From PNOJ01 sp016706845 (GTDB taxonomy: Bacteria > Krumholzibacteriota > Krumholzibacteriia > LZORAL124-64-63): a DNA stretch of 64,000 bases. This document shows positions 46,561 through 54,545 of this stretch, piece after piece. The position numbers were made by a program, and so were the translations under genes. Under the pieces are notes generated by a model. The model was not told where the DNA came from. It saw nothing but the letters and a program-made list of their open reading frames with translations, and made no database searches. Positions within the stretch are counted from its first letter, which is position 1. Each line of letters starts with the position of its first letter. The stretch covers positions 1 to 64,000 of the forward strand of contig JADJIV010000001.1 in assembly GCA_016706845.1 (NCBI GenBank). Reading direction: 5' to 3'.

Positions 46561-46589
46561 AATGTAACCCCGTTCCGGGCCGGCATCAA
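46561..46589 (-). promoter_or_regulatory. Promoter of rpoZ-coaBC-udg
   Basis: Reverse-strand TTGATG (46589-46584), 17-bp spacer, TACATT (46566-46561), in the 117-base gap after gmk. Confidence 0.6.
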
Positions 46590-46604
46590 CTCCAATTCTC
46601 CAAA

Positions 46605-47216
46605 TTATTGTCCGGCAGGAGGTTCCATCGTCGGCGCCAGCGGCGGTTCCCGGAAGCGCTCGCGCCGGCACTGCTCGGCGGTCAGGATCGCCGCGATGCG
46701 CCGCAGGGCTTCGGGGAGGTCGGCGTTCACGATCCAGTAGCGGTAGTGCGGCGCGAAGCCCACCTCCCAGCGGGCGTTGCGCAGGCGGGTGGCGATGACC
46801 TCGGGCCCGTCGGTGGCCCGGGAGCGCAGGCGCTGTTCGAGCAGGTCCCACGAGGGCGGGAACACGAACACCGAGACGAGTTCGTCGCCATAGAGGTCGA
46901 TCACGTTCTTGCCGCCCTGGACGTCCAGGTCGAGCAGGGGCACCTCGCCCCGGTCGATCATGGCCTGGATGTGGTCGCGGCGGGTGCCGTAGCGGCGGTC
47001 GTGCACGTGCGCCCACTCCACGAAGGCGCCGGCGGCCACGAGCCGGTCGAACTCCGCGTCGTCGACGTAGTGGTAGTCGACGCCCTCCCGCTCCCCGGGC
47101 CGGATCGGGCGCGTGGTGGTCGAGACCGAGAAGCGCACGCGCGGATCCTCGGCGAGCAGGGCCCGCACGAACGTGGTCTTGCCCGCGCCGCTCGGGCCGC
47201 TGATCAGCAGGATCAT
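46605..47216 (-). CDS. gmk: Guanylate kinase
   Basis: Phosphorylates GMP to GDP. A 203-residue protein with P-loop ISGPSGAGKTTFVRALL at the very start, SVSTTTRPIRPGEREGVDYHYV (the GMP-binding S-x-T-T-R-x-x-R-x-G-E block), FVEWAHVHDRRYGTRRDHI, and LLDLDVQGGKNV (D-x-D-x-x-G). RLRSRATDGPEVIATRLRNA is the lid. Start ATG 47216 lies 7 bases after the yicC stop. The YicC-Gmk-RpoZ order is one of the most conserved in bacteria. Confidence 0.96.
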   Translation of the reverse strand: MILLISGPSGAGKTTFVRALLAEDPRVRFSVSTTTRPIRPGEREGVDYHYVDDAEFDRLVAAGAFVEWAHVHDRRYGTRRDHIQAMIDRGEVPLLDLDVQGGKNVIDLYGDELVSVFVFPPSWDLLEQRLRSRATDGPEVIATRLRNARWEVGFAPHYRYWIVNADLPEALRRIAAILTAEQCRRERFREPPLAPTMEPPAGQ

Positions 47217-47223
47217 CGCCGGG

Positions 47224-48105
47224 TCACTCCAGGTTCTGGACCTGTTCGCGCAGGGTCTCGATCTCTTCCTTCATGGCGATCACCGCGTGCGTGATCTCGA
47301 GGTTCTGGGTCTTGGAACCCATCGTGTTGACCTCGCGGTGCATCTCCTGGAACAGGAAGTTCAGGCGCTTGGCCACCTGGCCGCCCTCCGCCAGGGCCTC
47401 GCGCACCTGCTCGAGATGGCTGGCGAGGCGCTCGCACTCCTCGTTGATGTTTCCCTTGTCCACGAGGATCGCCGCCTCCTGGGCCAGGCGCTGCGGATCG
47501 ATGGCGTCGCCCAAGAGCTGGGCCAGGCGCTCGCGCAGCCGGTTCTGGGCCTCCTCGAGGGCGCCGGGCACCAGCGCGGCCACCGTGCCGAGGTGGCGGT
47601 CGATGGCCACGGTCCGCGCGTTCATCTCCGCGGCGGTCTCGTCGCCCTCCCGGCGCTTCATCGCCTCGAGGCCGGCGATGGCCTGGTCGAGGGCCGCCGT
47701 CACGGCCGCCTGCAGGGCCTCGCGGTCGTCCTCGGGCTGGCCGCCGTCGAACAGGCCGGGCAGCGCCAGCAGGTGCTCGAGCCGGATCTCCGGCCGCGGC
47801 AGGCCGCGGGCGGCGACGGCGTCGGCCATGGCGTTCAGGGCCGCCAGGCCGGCCTCGACCCGAGCGGGCTGCAGGGTGGCGCCGGCCGCGGCGGTCCCGC
47901 GCTCCAGCGTCAGGGTGCAGCTGACGCGGCCGCGCGCGACGCGGTTCTTCAGGATCTCGCGGATGTCGAGCTCGCAGAAGCCCAACGCCGACGGCAGCTT
48001 CAGGGCGACGTCGAGGAAGCGGTGGTTCACGGCGCGCAGCTCCACCGTGACGGTGGCGTCGCCCGCGACCGCCTCGCCGTTGCCGTATCCGGTCATGCTG
48101 AGCAC
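47224..48105 (-). CDS. yicC: YicC family endoribonuclease-type protein
   Basis: A 293-residue protein of the YicC family, reported in other bacteria to act in small-RNA turnover. The N-terminal domain reads LSMTGYGNGEA, ELRAVNHRFLDVALKLP and ILKNRVARGRVSCTLTLER. The C-terminal DUF1732 part ends HLEQVREALAEGGQVAKRLN, FQEMHREVNTMGSKTQN and the final acidic-rich MKEEIETLREQVQNLE. All family blocks are present. Start GTG 48105 (VLSMTGYG) is behind GGAG at 5 bases; the next in-frame ATG is at 48096. First gene of the yicC-gmk-rpoZ-coaBC-udg run, from the promoter at 48160-48188. Confidence 0.93.
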   Translation of the reverse strand: MLSMTGYGNGEAVAGDATVTVELRAVNHRFLDVALKLPSALGFCELDIREILKNRVARGRVSCTLTLERGTAAAGATLQPARVEAGLAALNAMADAVAARGLPRPEIRLEHLLALPGLFDGGQPEDDREALQAAVTAALDQAIAGLEAMKRREGDETAAEMNARTVAIDRHLGTVAALVPGALEEAQNRLRERLAQLLGDAIDPQRLAQEAAILVDKGNINEECERLASHLEQVREALAEGGQVAKRLNFLFQEMHREVNTMGSKTQNLEITHAVIAMKEEIETLREQVQNLE

Positions 48106-48159
48106 GGGGTCTCCGATCCGTGAAGGGTGGCCCGGCCTGGGAAACGAGTCGGGCGGCCA

Positions 48160-48188
48160 AGTCTAGGCAAGTCCGACGGCGGCGGCAA
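48160..48188 (-). promoter_or_regulatory. Promoter of yicC-gmk
   Basis: Reverse-strand TTGCCG (48188-48183), 17-bp spacer, TAGACT (48165-48160). Confidence 0.6.
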
Positions 48189-48233
48189 GCCCGGAGAGCG
48201 CGGAGCGGGGATCCCGACCGCCACACGCAGGCA

Positions 48234-48262
48234 TTGACGGCGGAGCCGGAATGATCTAGAAA
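48234..48262 (+). promoter_or_regulatory. Promoter of the small barrel gene
   Basis: TTGACG (48234-48239), 17-bp spacer, TAGAAA (48257-48262). It gives a leader of about 50 bases to ATG 48319. Confidence 0.6.
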
Positions 48263-48318
48263 TGTGCCGGAACGGAATCGTCCGTAGCCAACCCAATACC
48301 TCCAGAGGGGGAGACACG

Positions 48319-48801
48319 ATGAAGAAGATCCTGTTTCTGACCACGGCCCTGGTCCTCGTCGCGGGCGTCGCGGCGGCCGGTCCGATGGCTTTCGGCCCGC
48401 GCGCCGGCTACGTCGACGCGGGAGACGGCGGATTCTTCGTGGGCGGTCACGTGAAGGGTCTGAACATCACGCCCGAGATCGCGCTGGTCCCCAACGTCGA
48501 AATCGCCTTCTTCGACGGTCTTAGCCTCTACTCCTTCGCCGCCGACGCCAACTACAGCTTCGTCGAAGCCGACCTGAACGGCTTCATCCCCTACGCGGGC
48601 GGCGAGATCGGCATGCACATGTACAAGTTCGACGACATGCCGGCCGGCTTCGACGACTCCTACACCAAGATGGGCATCAGCATCCTGGGTGGCCTGGAGA
48701 AGAGCCTCGACGAGTCCAAGTCCCTGATGTTCGAGCTGAAGATCGGCCTGTCGGACTACGCGCCGGACATGAAGTTCACCGTCGGTCTGACGTTCTTCTA
48801 G
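48319..48801 (+). CDS. Small outer-membrane beta-barrel protein
   Basis: A 160-residue exported protein. Signal peptide MKKILFLTTALVLVAGVAAA, then a barrel pattern: FGPRAGYVDAGDGGFFVGGH, NVEIAFFDGLSLYSFAADAN, FIPYAGGEIGMHMYKFD, ISILGGLEKSLDESKSL and KFTVGLTFF, which ends in Phe as outer-membrane proteins do. Aromatic girdles and short D/G-rich turns fit an eight-stranded barrel of the OmpW/OmpX size, though no named family is clear. AGAGGGGGAG precedes ATG 48319. It is divergent from yicC. The NFACT gene starts 8 bases after its stop. Confidence 0.75.
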   Translation: MKKILFLTTALVLVAGVAAAGPMAFGPRAGYVDAGDGGFFVGGHVKGLNITPEIALVPNVEIAFFDGLSLYSFAADANYSFVEADLNGFIPYAGGEIGMHMYKFDDMPAGFDDSYTKMGISILGGLEKSLDESKSLMFELKIGLSDYAPDMKFTVGLTFF

Positions 48802-48809
48802 ACCGCGGC

Positions 48810-50285
48810 GTGGACCGCGCGTCCCTTCCCTGGCGGCGGCCGGAGTCCCTCGGGGCCCTGGCCGCCGCTTGGCATCGGCGCCTGTCGGGGCGGCTGGCGA
48901 CCCGCGTCGGCGGTGGGCCCGGCTGGCTGCGCCTGACCCTCGAGGCGCCGCTCGAATCCGCCTCCCCTGCGCAGATCTTCCTGCTGGCGCGCGCGGGCGC
49001 CGTGATGGCCTGGGACGACCCCGCGCCCCTGCCGCGCGCCTGGACCGACGCCCTGGGCTGGGTGCCGCAGAAGCGCCTGGCCGCCGCGCAGCTGCTGGGC
49101 TGCCGCCTGCGGTCGGTGTCCGCGCCCGCGGACGACGCCATCCTCTTTCTGGACTTCACCGATCCCGGCGGGACGCAGCTCGTCCTCGCCCATCAGCTCT
49201 TCGGCCAGCGCGGCAACCTGGTGCTGGCCGACGACGGCGGCCGCCGCCTGTGGTCGGCCCACGCCTCGCCCCACCCCGCGACGCTCGCGCCGCCGCCGGC
49301 GCCGTCACCGCCGCCCGCCGGGACCGACCCCGACGCCGTCGCCGCGCAGTGCCGCGACCTCGGTCCCGCCCTGCTCGGGCCCGTGCTCCTGGACGAGGCG
49401 TTCACCGAGGCCCGGACCGCCCTGCGCCGCGTCACCGACGCCGCGCACAGGCTGGCCGAGAACCTGACGCGCGACCTGGCCACGGCCGACGGCGGCGAGG
49501 CCGTGCGGCACGCCGCCGAGACCCTCGCCATCCACCTGCACGCCGTGCGCCGCGGCGTCGCCGAGATCGAACTGCCCGACGCCGCCGGCCAGGCCTGCCG
49601 CATCGTCCTGGACCCGACCCTGAGCCCGGCCGAAAACCTCGACCGCCTGTTCCAGCGGGCGCGCAAGGCGGCGCGCGGCCGCGAGCACATCGCGCGACGC
49701 CTGGCCGAGGCGCAGGCGAAGCAGCAGCTGTGCCGCGACCTGCAACGCGAGCTGGATGGGCTGGCCGGCGCCGACGACCCCCTGGCCGCCGTGCTGGCCT
49801 GGCGCGCGGACAAGGCCCCCCTGCTGGGATCGGGCAAGCGCATCGTCGCGGGCCGGCGCGAGGCGACGCCCGAAGCGCAGCCGTACCGCCGCTTCCTGGT
49901 CGATGAGCGCTGGGAAGTCTGGATCGGCCGCAACGACCGCGAGAACGACGAGCTGACCCACAAGGCCGCCGCGCCCGACGACTGGTGGCTGCACGCCCAG
50001 GGCGTGCCCGGCAGCCACGTCGTGCTGCGCGCCGCAGGCCGTCCGGAGCAGGTGCCCGGGCTGGTCCTGGAGAAGGCCGCGTCCTTGGCCGCCCAGTACT
50101 GCCGCGCCCGCAATTCCGGTCTGGTTCCGGTCGTCTACACGCTGCGCAAGCACGTGCGCAAACCGCGCCGTTCGCCGCCGGGCCTGGCTGCCTGCACGCA
50201 CGAGAAGAGCCTGCTGGTGCCGCCCGGGGTGATGCCCGGCGTGGTGCCGCTGAACGCCGGGGACACGGGCGAACCCCGTCCGTGA
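48810..50285 (+). CDS. NFACT family (RqcH-like) protein
   Basis: A 491-residue protein of the NFACT/Rqc2 group, which binds the 50S subunit with peptidyl-tRNA and adds Ala tails in ribosome rescue. The N-terminal NFACT-N part is shortened and divergent (RLATRVGGGPGWLRLTLEAP, QLVLAHQLFGQRGNLVLADD). A helical coiled-coil middle follows (AENLDRLFQRARKAARGREH, AEAQAKQQLCRDLQRELDGL). The C-terminal NFACT-R domain is clear: PYRRFLVDERWEVWIGRNDR, NDELTHKAAAPDDWWLHAQG and PGSHVVLRAAGRPEQVPG, with the late AAQYCRARNSGLVPVVYTLR. GTG 48810 is the likely start. The divergent N-terminus makes alanine-tailing activity uncertain. Confidence 0.82.
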   Translation: MDRASLPWRRPESLGALAAAWHRRLSGRLATRVGGGPGWLRLTLEAPLESASPAQIFLLARAGAVMAWDDPAPLPRAWTDALGWVPQKRLAAAQLLGCRLRSVSAPADDAILFLDFTDPGGTQLVLAHQLFGQRGNLVLADDGGRRLWSAHASPHPATLAPPPAPSPPPAGTDPDAVAAQCRDLGPALLGPVLLDEAFTEARTALRRVTDAAHRLAENLTRDLATADGGEAVRHAAETLAIHLHAVRRGVAEIELPDAAGQACRIVLDPTLSPAENLDRLFQRARKAARGREHIARRLAEAQAKQQLCRDLQRELDGLAGADDPLAAVLAWRADKAPLLGSGKRIVAGRREATPEAQPYRRFLVDERWEVWIGRNDRENDELTHKAAAPDDWWLHAQGVPGSHVVLRAAGRPEQVPGLVLEKAASLAAQYCRARNSGLVPVVYTLRKHVRKPRRSPPGLAACTHEKSLLVPPGVMPGVVPLNAGDTGEPRP

Positions 50286-50349
50286 TTCCTTCACGGACTG
50301 GCTCCCGGGCTCATCAATGCGCATCTTGAGGTGAGCAAGGGAGGCGGCC

Positions 50350-51636
50350 ATGGCCAGGGTTTCGCGCACGATCATCGGCTTCTTCGGACGGGTCAACGCC
50401 GGCAAGAGCACGGCGATGAACCTGCTGACCCGCCAGCCCACGTCGCTCGTGGACGCCGCGCCGGGCACCACCGCCGACGTCCGCGACGCGCTCATGGAGA
50501 TCCACGCCCTGGGCCCCTGCAAGATCCTCGACACCGCCGGCCTGGACGAGGGCGCGGGCCTCGGGGAGAAGAAACGGCAGAAGACCCTGGCCGCCCTGGA
50601 GGAGTGCGACCTCGTCGCGCTGGTCGTCGATCCCCGGCAGGCCTTCCTCTCGGGCCGGCGCGACGTCGAGGCCTTCGTCGCGCGGGAGGCCCTGCGCCTG
50701 GGCAAGAACCTGGCCGTGCTGCTGAACCTGCGCGCCGACGATGCGCCGCCTGCCGCGGTCCGCGACTTCTGCCTGGCGGTGCTGCCTCCCGACGCCGGCA
50801 TCCCGGTGCTGGAGATCGACCTCGCCGACGATGCGCGCGCCGGAGCGCTGTCGGAGTTCCTGGCTGCGGCCTCTCCCGCCGCGGCGCGGGCCACGACCCT
50901 GCTCCCCTTCCTGCAGGACCGCGGCGTCGTGCTGCTGCACATCCCGATGGACGAGGAGACGCCTTCGGGCCGGCTGCTGCGCCCGCAGGAGATGGCCATG
51001 GAATCGCTGCTGCGCCGCGGTGTTCCGGTCGCGCTCTACCGCACCGACCTGCACCGCGCGCGCCACCGCGGGTCCGACGAGCGGGCCGCCGAACGCGGGC
51101 GCTTCGTCGCCTTCCTGGACGCGCTGGCCGCGGCCGAGGGCGTGCAGCTCGTGCTGACCGACTCGCAGGCCGTCGACGTGATGGACGCCTGGGTGCCGGC
51201 GGACATCCCGTTGACGACCTTCTCGGTGATGATGATCCACGCCACCTCGGGCGGCGATCTGTCCCTGTTCGCCCGCGGCGCCGGGGCGCTCGACGCGCTG
51301 CGGGCCGGCGACCGGGTGCTGATCGCCGAGGCCTGCAACCACGACCGCATCGCCGAGGACATCGGCACCGTCCAGCTGCCGCGCAAGCTGAAGGAGCGCG
51401 TGCCGGGGATCGTCATCGAGCACGCTTTCGGCGGCGTGTTCCCCGCTCCGGAGGAGCTGCGCCGCTACGCCGTGGTGATCCACTGCGGGGGCTGCATGAT
51501 CCACGAGCAGAAGCTGCGCGCGCGCGTGCTGCGCCTCGCGGCCGCCGGCGTCCCGGTCACCAACTACGGCCTGGCGCTGGCCTGGTACGAGGGGCCGGAC
51601 GCGCTGCGGCGGGTGCTGGCGCCCTGGCGGGGCTGA
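50350..51636 (+). CDS. hydF: [FeFe]-hydrogenase H-cluster maturation GTPase
   Basis: Scaffold GTPase on which the 2Fe subcluster is built before transfer to the hydrogenase. At 428 residues it is full length. GTPase domain: GRVNAGKST (residues 13-21), GTTADVRDA, DTAGLDEG. A dimerisation domain follows. The C-terminal cluster domain has the diagnostic C-x-H-x46-H-C-x-x-C arrangement: Cys329 and His331 in EACNHDRI, His378, Cys379 and Cys382 in IHCGGCM, then VTNYGLAL. Start ATG 50350. The partner genes hydE, hydG and a hydrogenase are not in the window. It is probably co-transcribed with the NFACT gene 64 bases upstream and ends in a strong terminator. Confidence 0.93.
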   Translation: MARVSRTIIGFFGRVNAGKSTAMNLLTRQPTSLVDAAPGTTADVRDALMEIHALGPCKILDTAGLDEGAGLGEKKRQKTLAALEECDLVALVVDPRQAFLSGRRDVEAFVAREALRLGKNLAVLLNLRADDAPPAAVRDFCLAVLPPDAGIPVLEIDLADDARAGALSEFLAAASPAAARATTLLPFLQDRGVVLLHIPMDEETPSGRLLRPQEMAMESLLRRGVPVALYRTDLHRARHRGSDERAAERGRFVAFLDALAAAEGVQLVLTDSQAVDVMDAWVPADIPLTTFSVMMIHATSGGDLSLFARGAGALDALRAGDRVLIAEACNHDRIAEDIGTVQLPRKLKERVPGIVIEHAFGGVFPAPEELRRYAVVIHCGGCMIHEQKLRARVLRLAAAGVPVTNYGLALAWYEGPDALRRVLAPWRG

Positions 51637-51660
51637 CGCGAAGAACCGGGACCGACGCCG

Positions 51661-51700
51661 AGGGGGCGCCGACGCGGAGTCGGCGCCCCCTGTTTTTTCC
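51661..51700 (+). terminator. Terminator of hydF
   Basis: A perfect 13-bp stem (51661-51673 with 51679-51691, 5-base loop) followed by GTTTTTT, 24 bases after the stop codon. Confidence 0.92.
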
Positions 51701-51712
51701 CGGACTAGACCG

Positions 51713-53347
51713 CTATCTCGTCAGCACGACCTTCTGCGTGCGCGCGGCCTGCGGCGTCTGCAGCTTGAAGAAGTAGACGCCCACCGGCGCCGGCGCGCCG
51801 CCGTCGCCGCGGCCGTCCCACTGCGCCACGTGGTCGCCGCCGGACACGGCGCCGTCCACGAGCGTCCGCACGAGCCGGCCGCGCGCGTCGTGCACGGTCA
51901 GGCGCACGTCCTGCGGCGCGGGCAGGCGGTAGGCCAGCGCGGTGGCGCCGCGGGTCGGGTTCGGCGACGCCCCGCCCAGGACCACGCCGGCGGCGCCGAC
52001 CTGCGTGCGCCGCGCCGACACCGTGCCCAGCACGGCGGCCTCGCCGCCGTCGTCCAGGACCAGCCGGTAGTGGTAGGTCAGGTCGGTCTGCGTGTCCGCG
52101 TCCAGCACGCGCGCGCCGCGGTCGCCGGCGACCGGCGCGGCTCGCACGGTGGTCCACGGGCCGGCGGCGTCGGTCGCGCGTTCGAGCGCGACGTCGAGAT
52201 CCGTCCCGTCCAGCCACAGCTCCCAGCTCACCTCGATGCCGTCGTCGCGGCCCACGGCCGCGAAGTCCTGCAGCAGGACCGGCACCCCGTGGTTGGGGAT
52301 CATGGCGTAGCCCCGGACGTTCCCGTCGTGCTCGCCCGTGCCGACGATGATCCCCTCGTCGCTGATCCCCTCGGCCGAGGACGACGTGTTGAACTCCAGG
52401 TCCCAGCCGGTGCCGTCGGGCAGCAGGTCGGCCAGCCGGTGCGTCGTCTCGCCGTCGTAGAGGTAGGGGATGGCGTAGGCGCTGCTCGCGGTGCCGACGA
52501 CCCAGCCGTCGGAGTTGGCATGGCGCGCGCTCCCCTGCGAGGTGCCGACGGGCAGGGGCACGGGCTTGATGCCGCCGGCCGCGGTCCAGACGAAGGGGTA
52601 GCCCGTGCCCTGGTTGAACATGGAGCTGCCGACGACGTGACCGGCCTCGCTGACGCCGAAGCAGAGTGCGCCGTTGCAACCGTCCAGCGCGCCCACCTCG
52701 CTCGCGATGCCCGTCGCGGTGTCGTAGAGGAAGCCGACGTTGCGCGCCAGGTTGCCGGGATCGATGCCCGTACCCACGGCCAGTCCGGCGTCGTTGATCC
52801 CGTACAACGTGTTGGAGTAGCAGCCGCCGGGCGTGGTCGCGGTGACGACGGTGGCGCCGCCGGTCGTGAAGGTCGCGGCGACCTGTGTGCTGCCCCCATC
52901 GACCGACCCGGCCACCAGGCCGGCGTTGTTGATGGCCTCGGCGCGGCCGAGCGTCTCGCCTGCCGGCAGCGGCAGCTGCGCGACGGTCCCGCCCTGCCAG
53001 ATCAGCGGCAGCGGCCCGGCGCCCCAGCTCGTCGTGGTGCCGTTGCCCACCACCACGCCGGCGTCGTTGACGCCGTTGCCCACGCTGTAGGGCCGGCCCG
53101 CCAGGTTCGGCAGCCCGACCAGCCCTCCGGCATAGGACCACAGGAACGCCTGGTTGCCGCTGCCCACCGAGCGCCCGGTGGCCATCCCCCCCGGCGACGC
53201 CGCGTTCCCCTGCACCCACTGGTCCCCGGGCGCGACGACCCCCAGGTCGACGATGATGTAGTCGTGCGTAGCGGCCGACACCGCAACGCCGAACACCAGC
53301 ACCGCAGCAGCAACGACGACGGCGCGGATCGTTCTCACAGCGTACAT
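51713..53347 (-). CDS. Exported HAF-repeat protein with T9SS-type tail
   Basis: A 544-residue secreted protein. Start ATG 53347 is behind GGAGGCTGCC; the frame 4 codons upstream is a weaker choice. After the signal peptide come five or six repeats of about 50 residues of the HAF type (VGNGVNDAGVVVGNGTTT, AEAINNAGLVAGSVDGG, LYGINDAGLAVGTG, GVSEAGHVVGSSMF, AEGISDEGIIVGTG), each a likely propeller blade. A fibronectin-like domain follows (EVSWELWLDGTDLDVALERA), then the terminal module with GGASPNPTRGATALAYRL and VAQWDGRGDGGAPAPVGVYF. Export by a type IX-like route is inferred. It converges with hydF. Role unknown. Confidence 0.82.
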   Translation of the reverse strand: MYAVRTIRAVVVAAAVLVFGVAVSAATHDYIIVDLGVVAPGDQWVQGNAASPGGMATGRSVGSGNQAFLWSYAGGLVGLPNLAGRPYSVGNGVNDAGVVVGNGTTTSWGAGPLPLIWQGGTVAQLPLPAGETLGRAEAINNAGLVAGSVDGGSTQVAATFTTGGATVVTATTPGGCYSNTLYGINDAGLAVGTGIDPGNLARNVGFLYDTATGIASEVGALDGCNGALCFGVSEAGHVVGSSMFNQGTGYPFVWTAAGGIKPVPLPVGTSQGSARHANSDGWVVGTASSAYAIPYLYDGETTHRLADLLPDGTGWDLEFNTSSSAEGISDEGIIVGTGEHDGNVRGYAMIPNHGVPVLLQDFAAVGRDDGIEVSWELWLDGTDLDVALERATDAAGPWTTVRAAPVAGDRGARVLDADTQTDLTYHYRLVLDDGGEAAVLGTVSARRTQVGAAGVVLGGASPNPTRGATALAYRLPAPQDVRLTVHDARGRLVRTLVDGAVSGGDHVAQWDGRGDGGAPAPVGVYFFKLQTPQAARTQKVVLTR

Positions 53348-53471
53348 GGCAGCCTCCAATCATCTGCGGAAACGACATCCCGAAACGACCGGGCGATCAT
53401 ACACCATCGGCCGGCCCCGCAGGTCGGGTACTGCCAGCAACGAGATGAACCAAGGCTGAGGACTGGAGAAA

Positions 53472-54545
53472 TCAGCGGAGCAGATCGATCTCTTCGATCA
53501 GCACGCGCTCGAGGTCCGCCTTCTCGATGTTGCGGTGCAACACCCCTTTGCGGTAGATCGCGACCTTGGACTTCCCCGCCGCGATCCCCAGGTCGGCCGC
53601 CTTGGCCTCCCCGGGTCCGTTGACGATGCAGCCCATGACCGCGATGACGCGGTCCGGCGGCAGGTCCTTGGCCAGTTCCTCGACGCGGCGCGCCAGCGCC
53701 ACGACGTCGACCTCGACGCGGCCGCAGGTCGGGCAGGCCACCACGCGCGCGAAACCCTCGCGCAGGCCCAGGGCCTGCAGCATGTGGAAGGCGGCGGTCA
53801 CCTCCTCGACCGGGTCGGCCGCCAGCGAGATGCGCACCGTGTCGCCGATCCCCTCGGACAACAGCACGCTCATCGCCGCGACCGAGCGCGAGATGCCGGC
53901 CTGCAGCGTGCCGGCCTCGGTCACGCCCAGGTGCAGGGGCACGTCGCACTGGCGCGAGAAGCGCCGGCAGGCCTCGATCACCTCGCGCGGCTCGCTGCTC
54001 TTGAGCGAGACCACGACGTCGGTGAAGCCGACGGCCGCGAGCACCTCCAGCTCGTCCAGCGCCGACTGCACCATGGCGCCCGCGGGATCGCCGGCGGCCA
54101 TCTCCTCGTAGCGGCGGTGCAGGCTGCCCTTGTTGACGCCGATGCGGATGGGGATGCCGCGGTCCTGCGCCGCGCGCGCCACCTCGCGCACCTTGTCGGA
54201 CGAGCCGATGTTGCCGGGGTTGATGCGCAGCTTGGCGACCCCGGCCGCGATCGCCTTGAGCGCGAGTTCGTGCTGGAAGTGGATGTCGGCGACCAGCGGC
54301 ACCGTCGAGCTGCGCACCAGGCGCGGCAGGGTCTCGGCCGCCGCGTCGTCGTTCACCGTCACGCGCACGATCTCCGCGCCGGCGGTGGCCAGCTCGAGGA
54401 TCTGCTGCAGGGTGGCGTCGTAGTCGCCGGTCCGGGTGGTCGTCATCGACTGCACGCGGACGGGCTCGCCGCCGCCGACGCCGATCGCGCCGACCATCAC
54501 GCGCCGCGTGGCGCGGCGCTGGGCGTTCGTGGGATATTCGCTCAT
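53472..54545 (-). CDS. ispG: 4-hydroxy-3-methylbut-2-en-1-yl diphosphate synthase
   Basis: Penultimate enzyme of the MEP pathway, a [4Fe-4S] reductase, 357 residues in the short two-domain form. Signatures: VMVGAIGVGGGEPVRVQSMT, PLVADIHFQHELALKAI, KLRINPGNIGSSDK, LGVTEAGT and, at the C-terminus, the cluster Cys of ACPTCGRVEVD and MGCIVNGPGEAKAADLG. Start ATG 54545 overlaps the selB stop (ATGA). Last gene of the DUF1385-prfA-prmC-murA-selB-ispG series; ispD of the same pathway is 30 kb away. No terminator is obvious after it. Confidence 0.95.
   Translation of the reverse strand: MSEYPTNAQRRATRRVMVGAIGVGGGEPVRVQSMTTTRTGDYDATLQQILELATAGAEIVRVTVNDDAAAETLPRLVRSSTVPLVADIHFQHELALKAIAAGVAKLRINPGNIGSSDKVREVARAAQDRGIPIRIGVNKGSLHRRYEEMAAGDPAGAMVQSALDELEVLAAVGFTDVVVSLKSSEPREVIEACRRFSRQCDVPLHLGVTEAGTLQAGISRSVAAMSVLLSEGIGDTVRISLAADPVEEVTAAFHMLQALGLREGFARVVACPTCGRVEVDVVALARRVEELAKDLPPDRVIAVMGCIVNGPGEAKAADLGIAAGKSKVAIYRKGVLHRNIEKADLERVLIEEIDLLR

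Noticed and set aside
53348..53471. Promoter for the HAF-repeat gene
   Set aside because: A TATGAT -10 is present on the reverse strand near 53400, but no acceptable -35 is found at 16-18 bp, so it is not listed as a feature.
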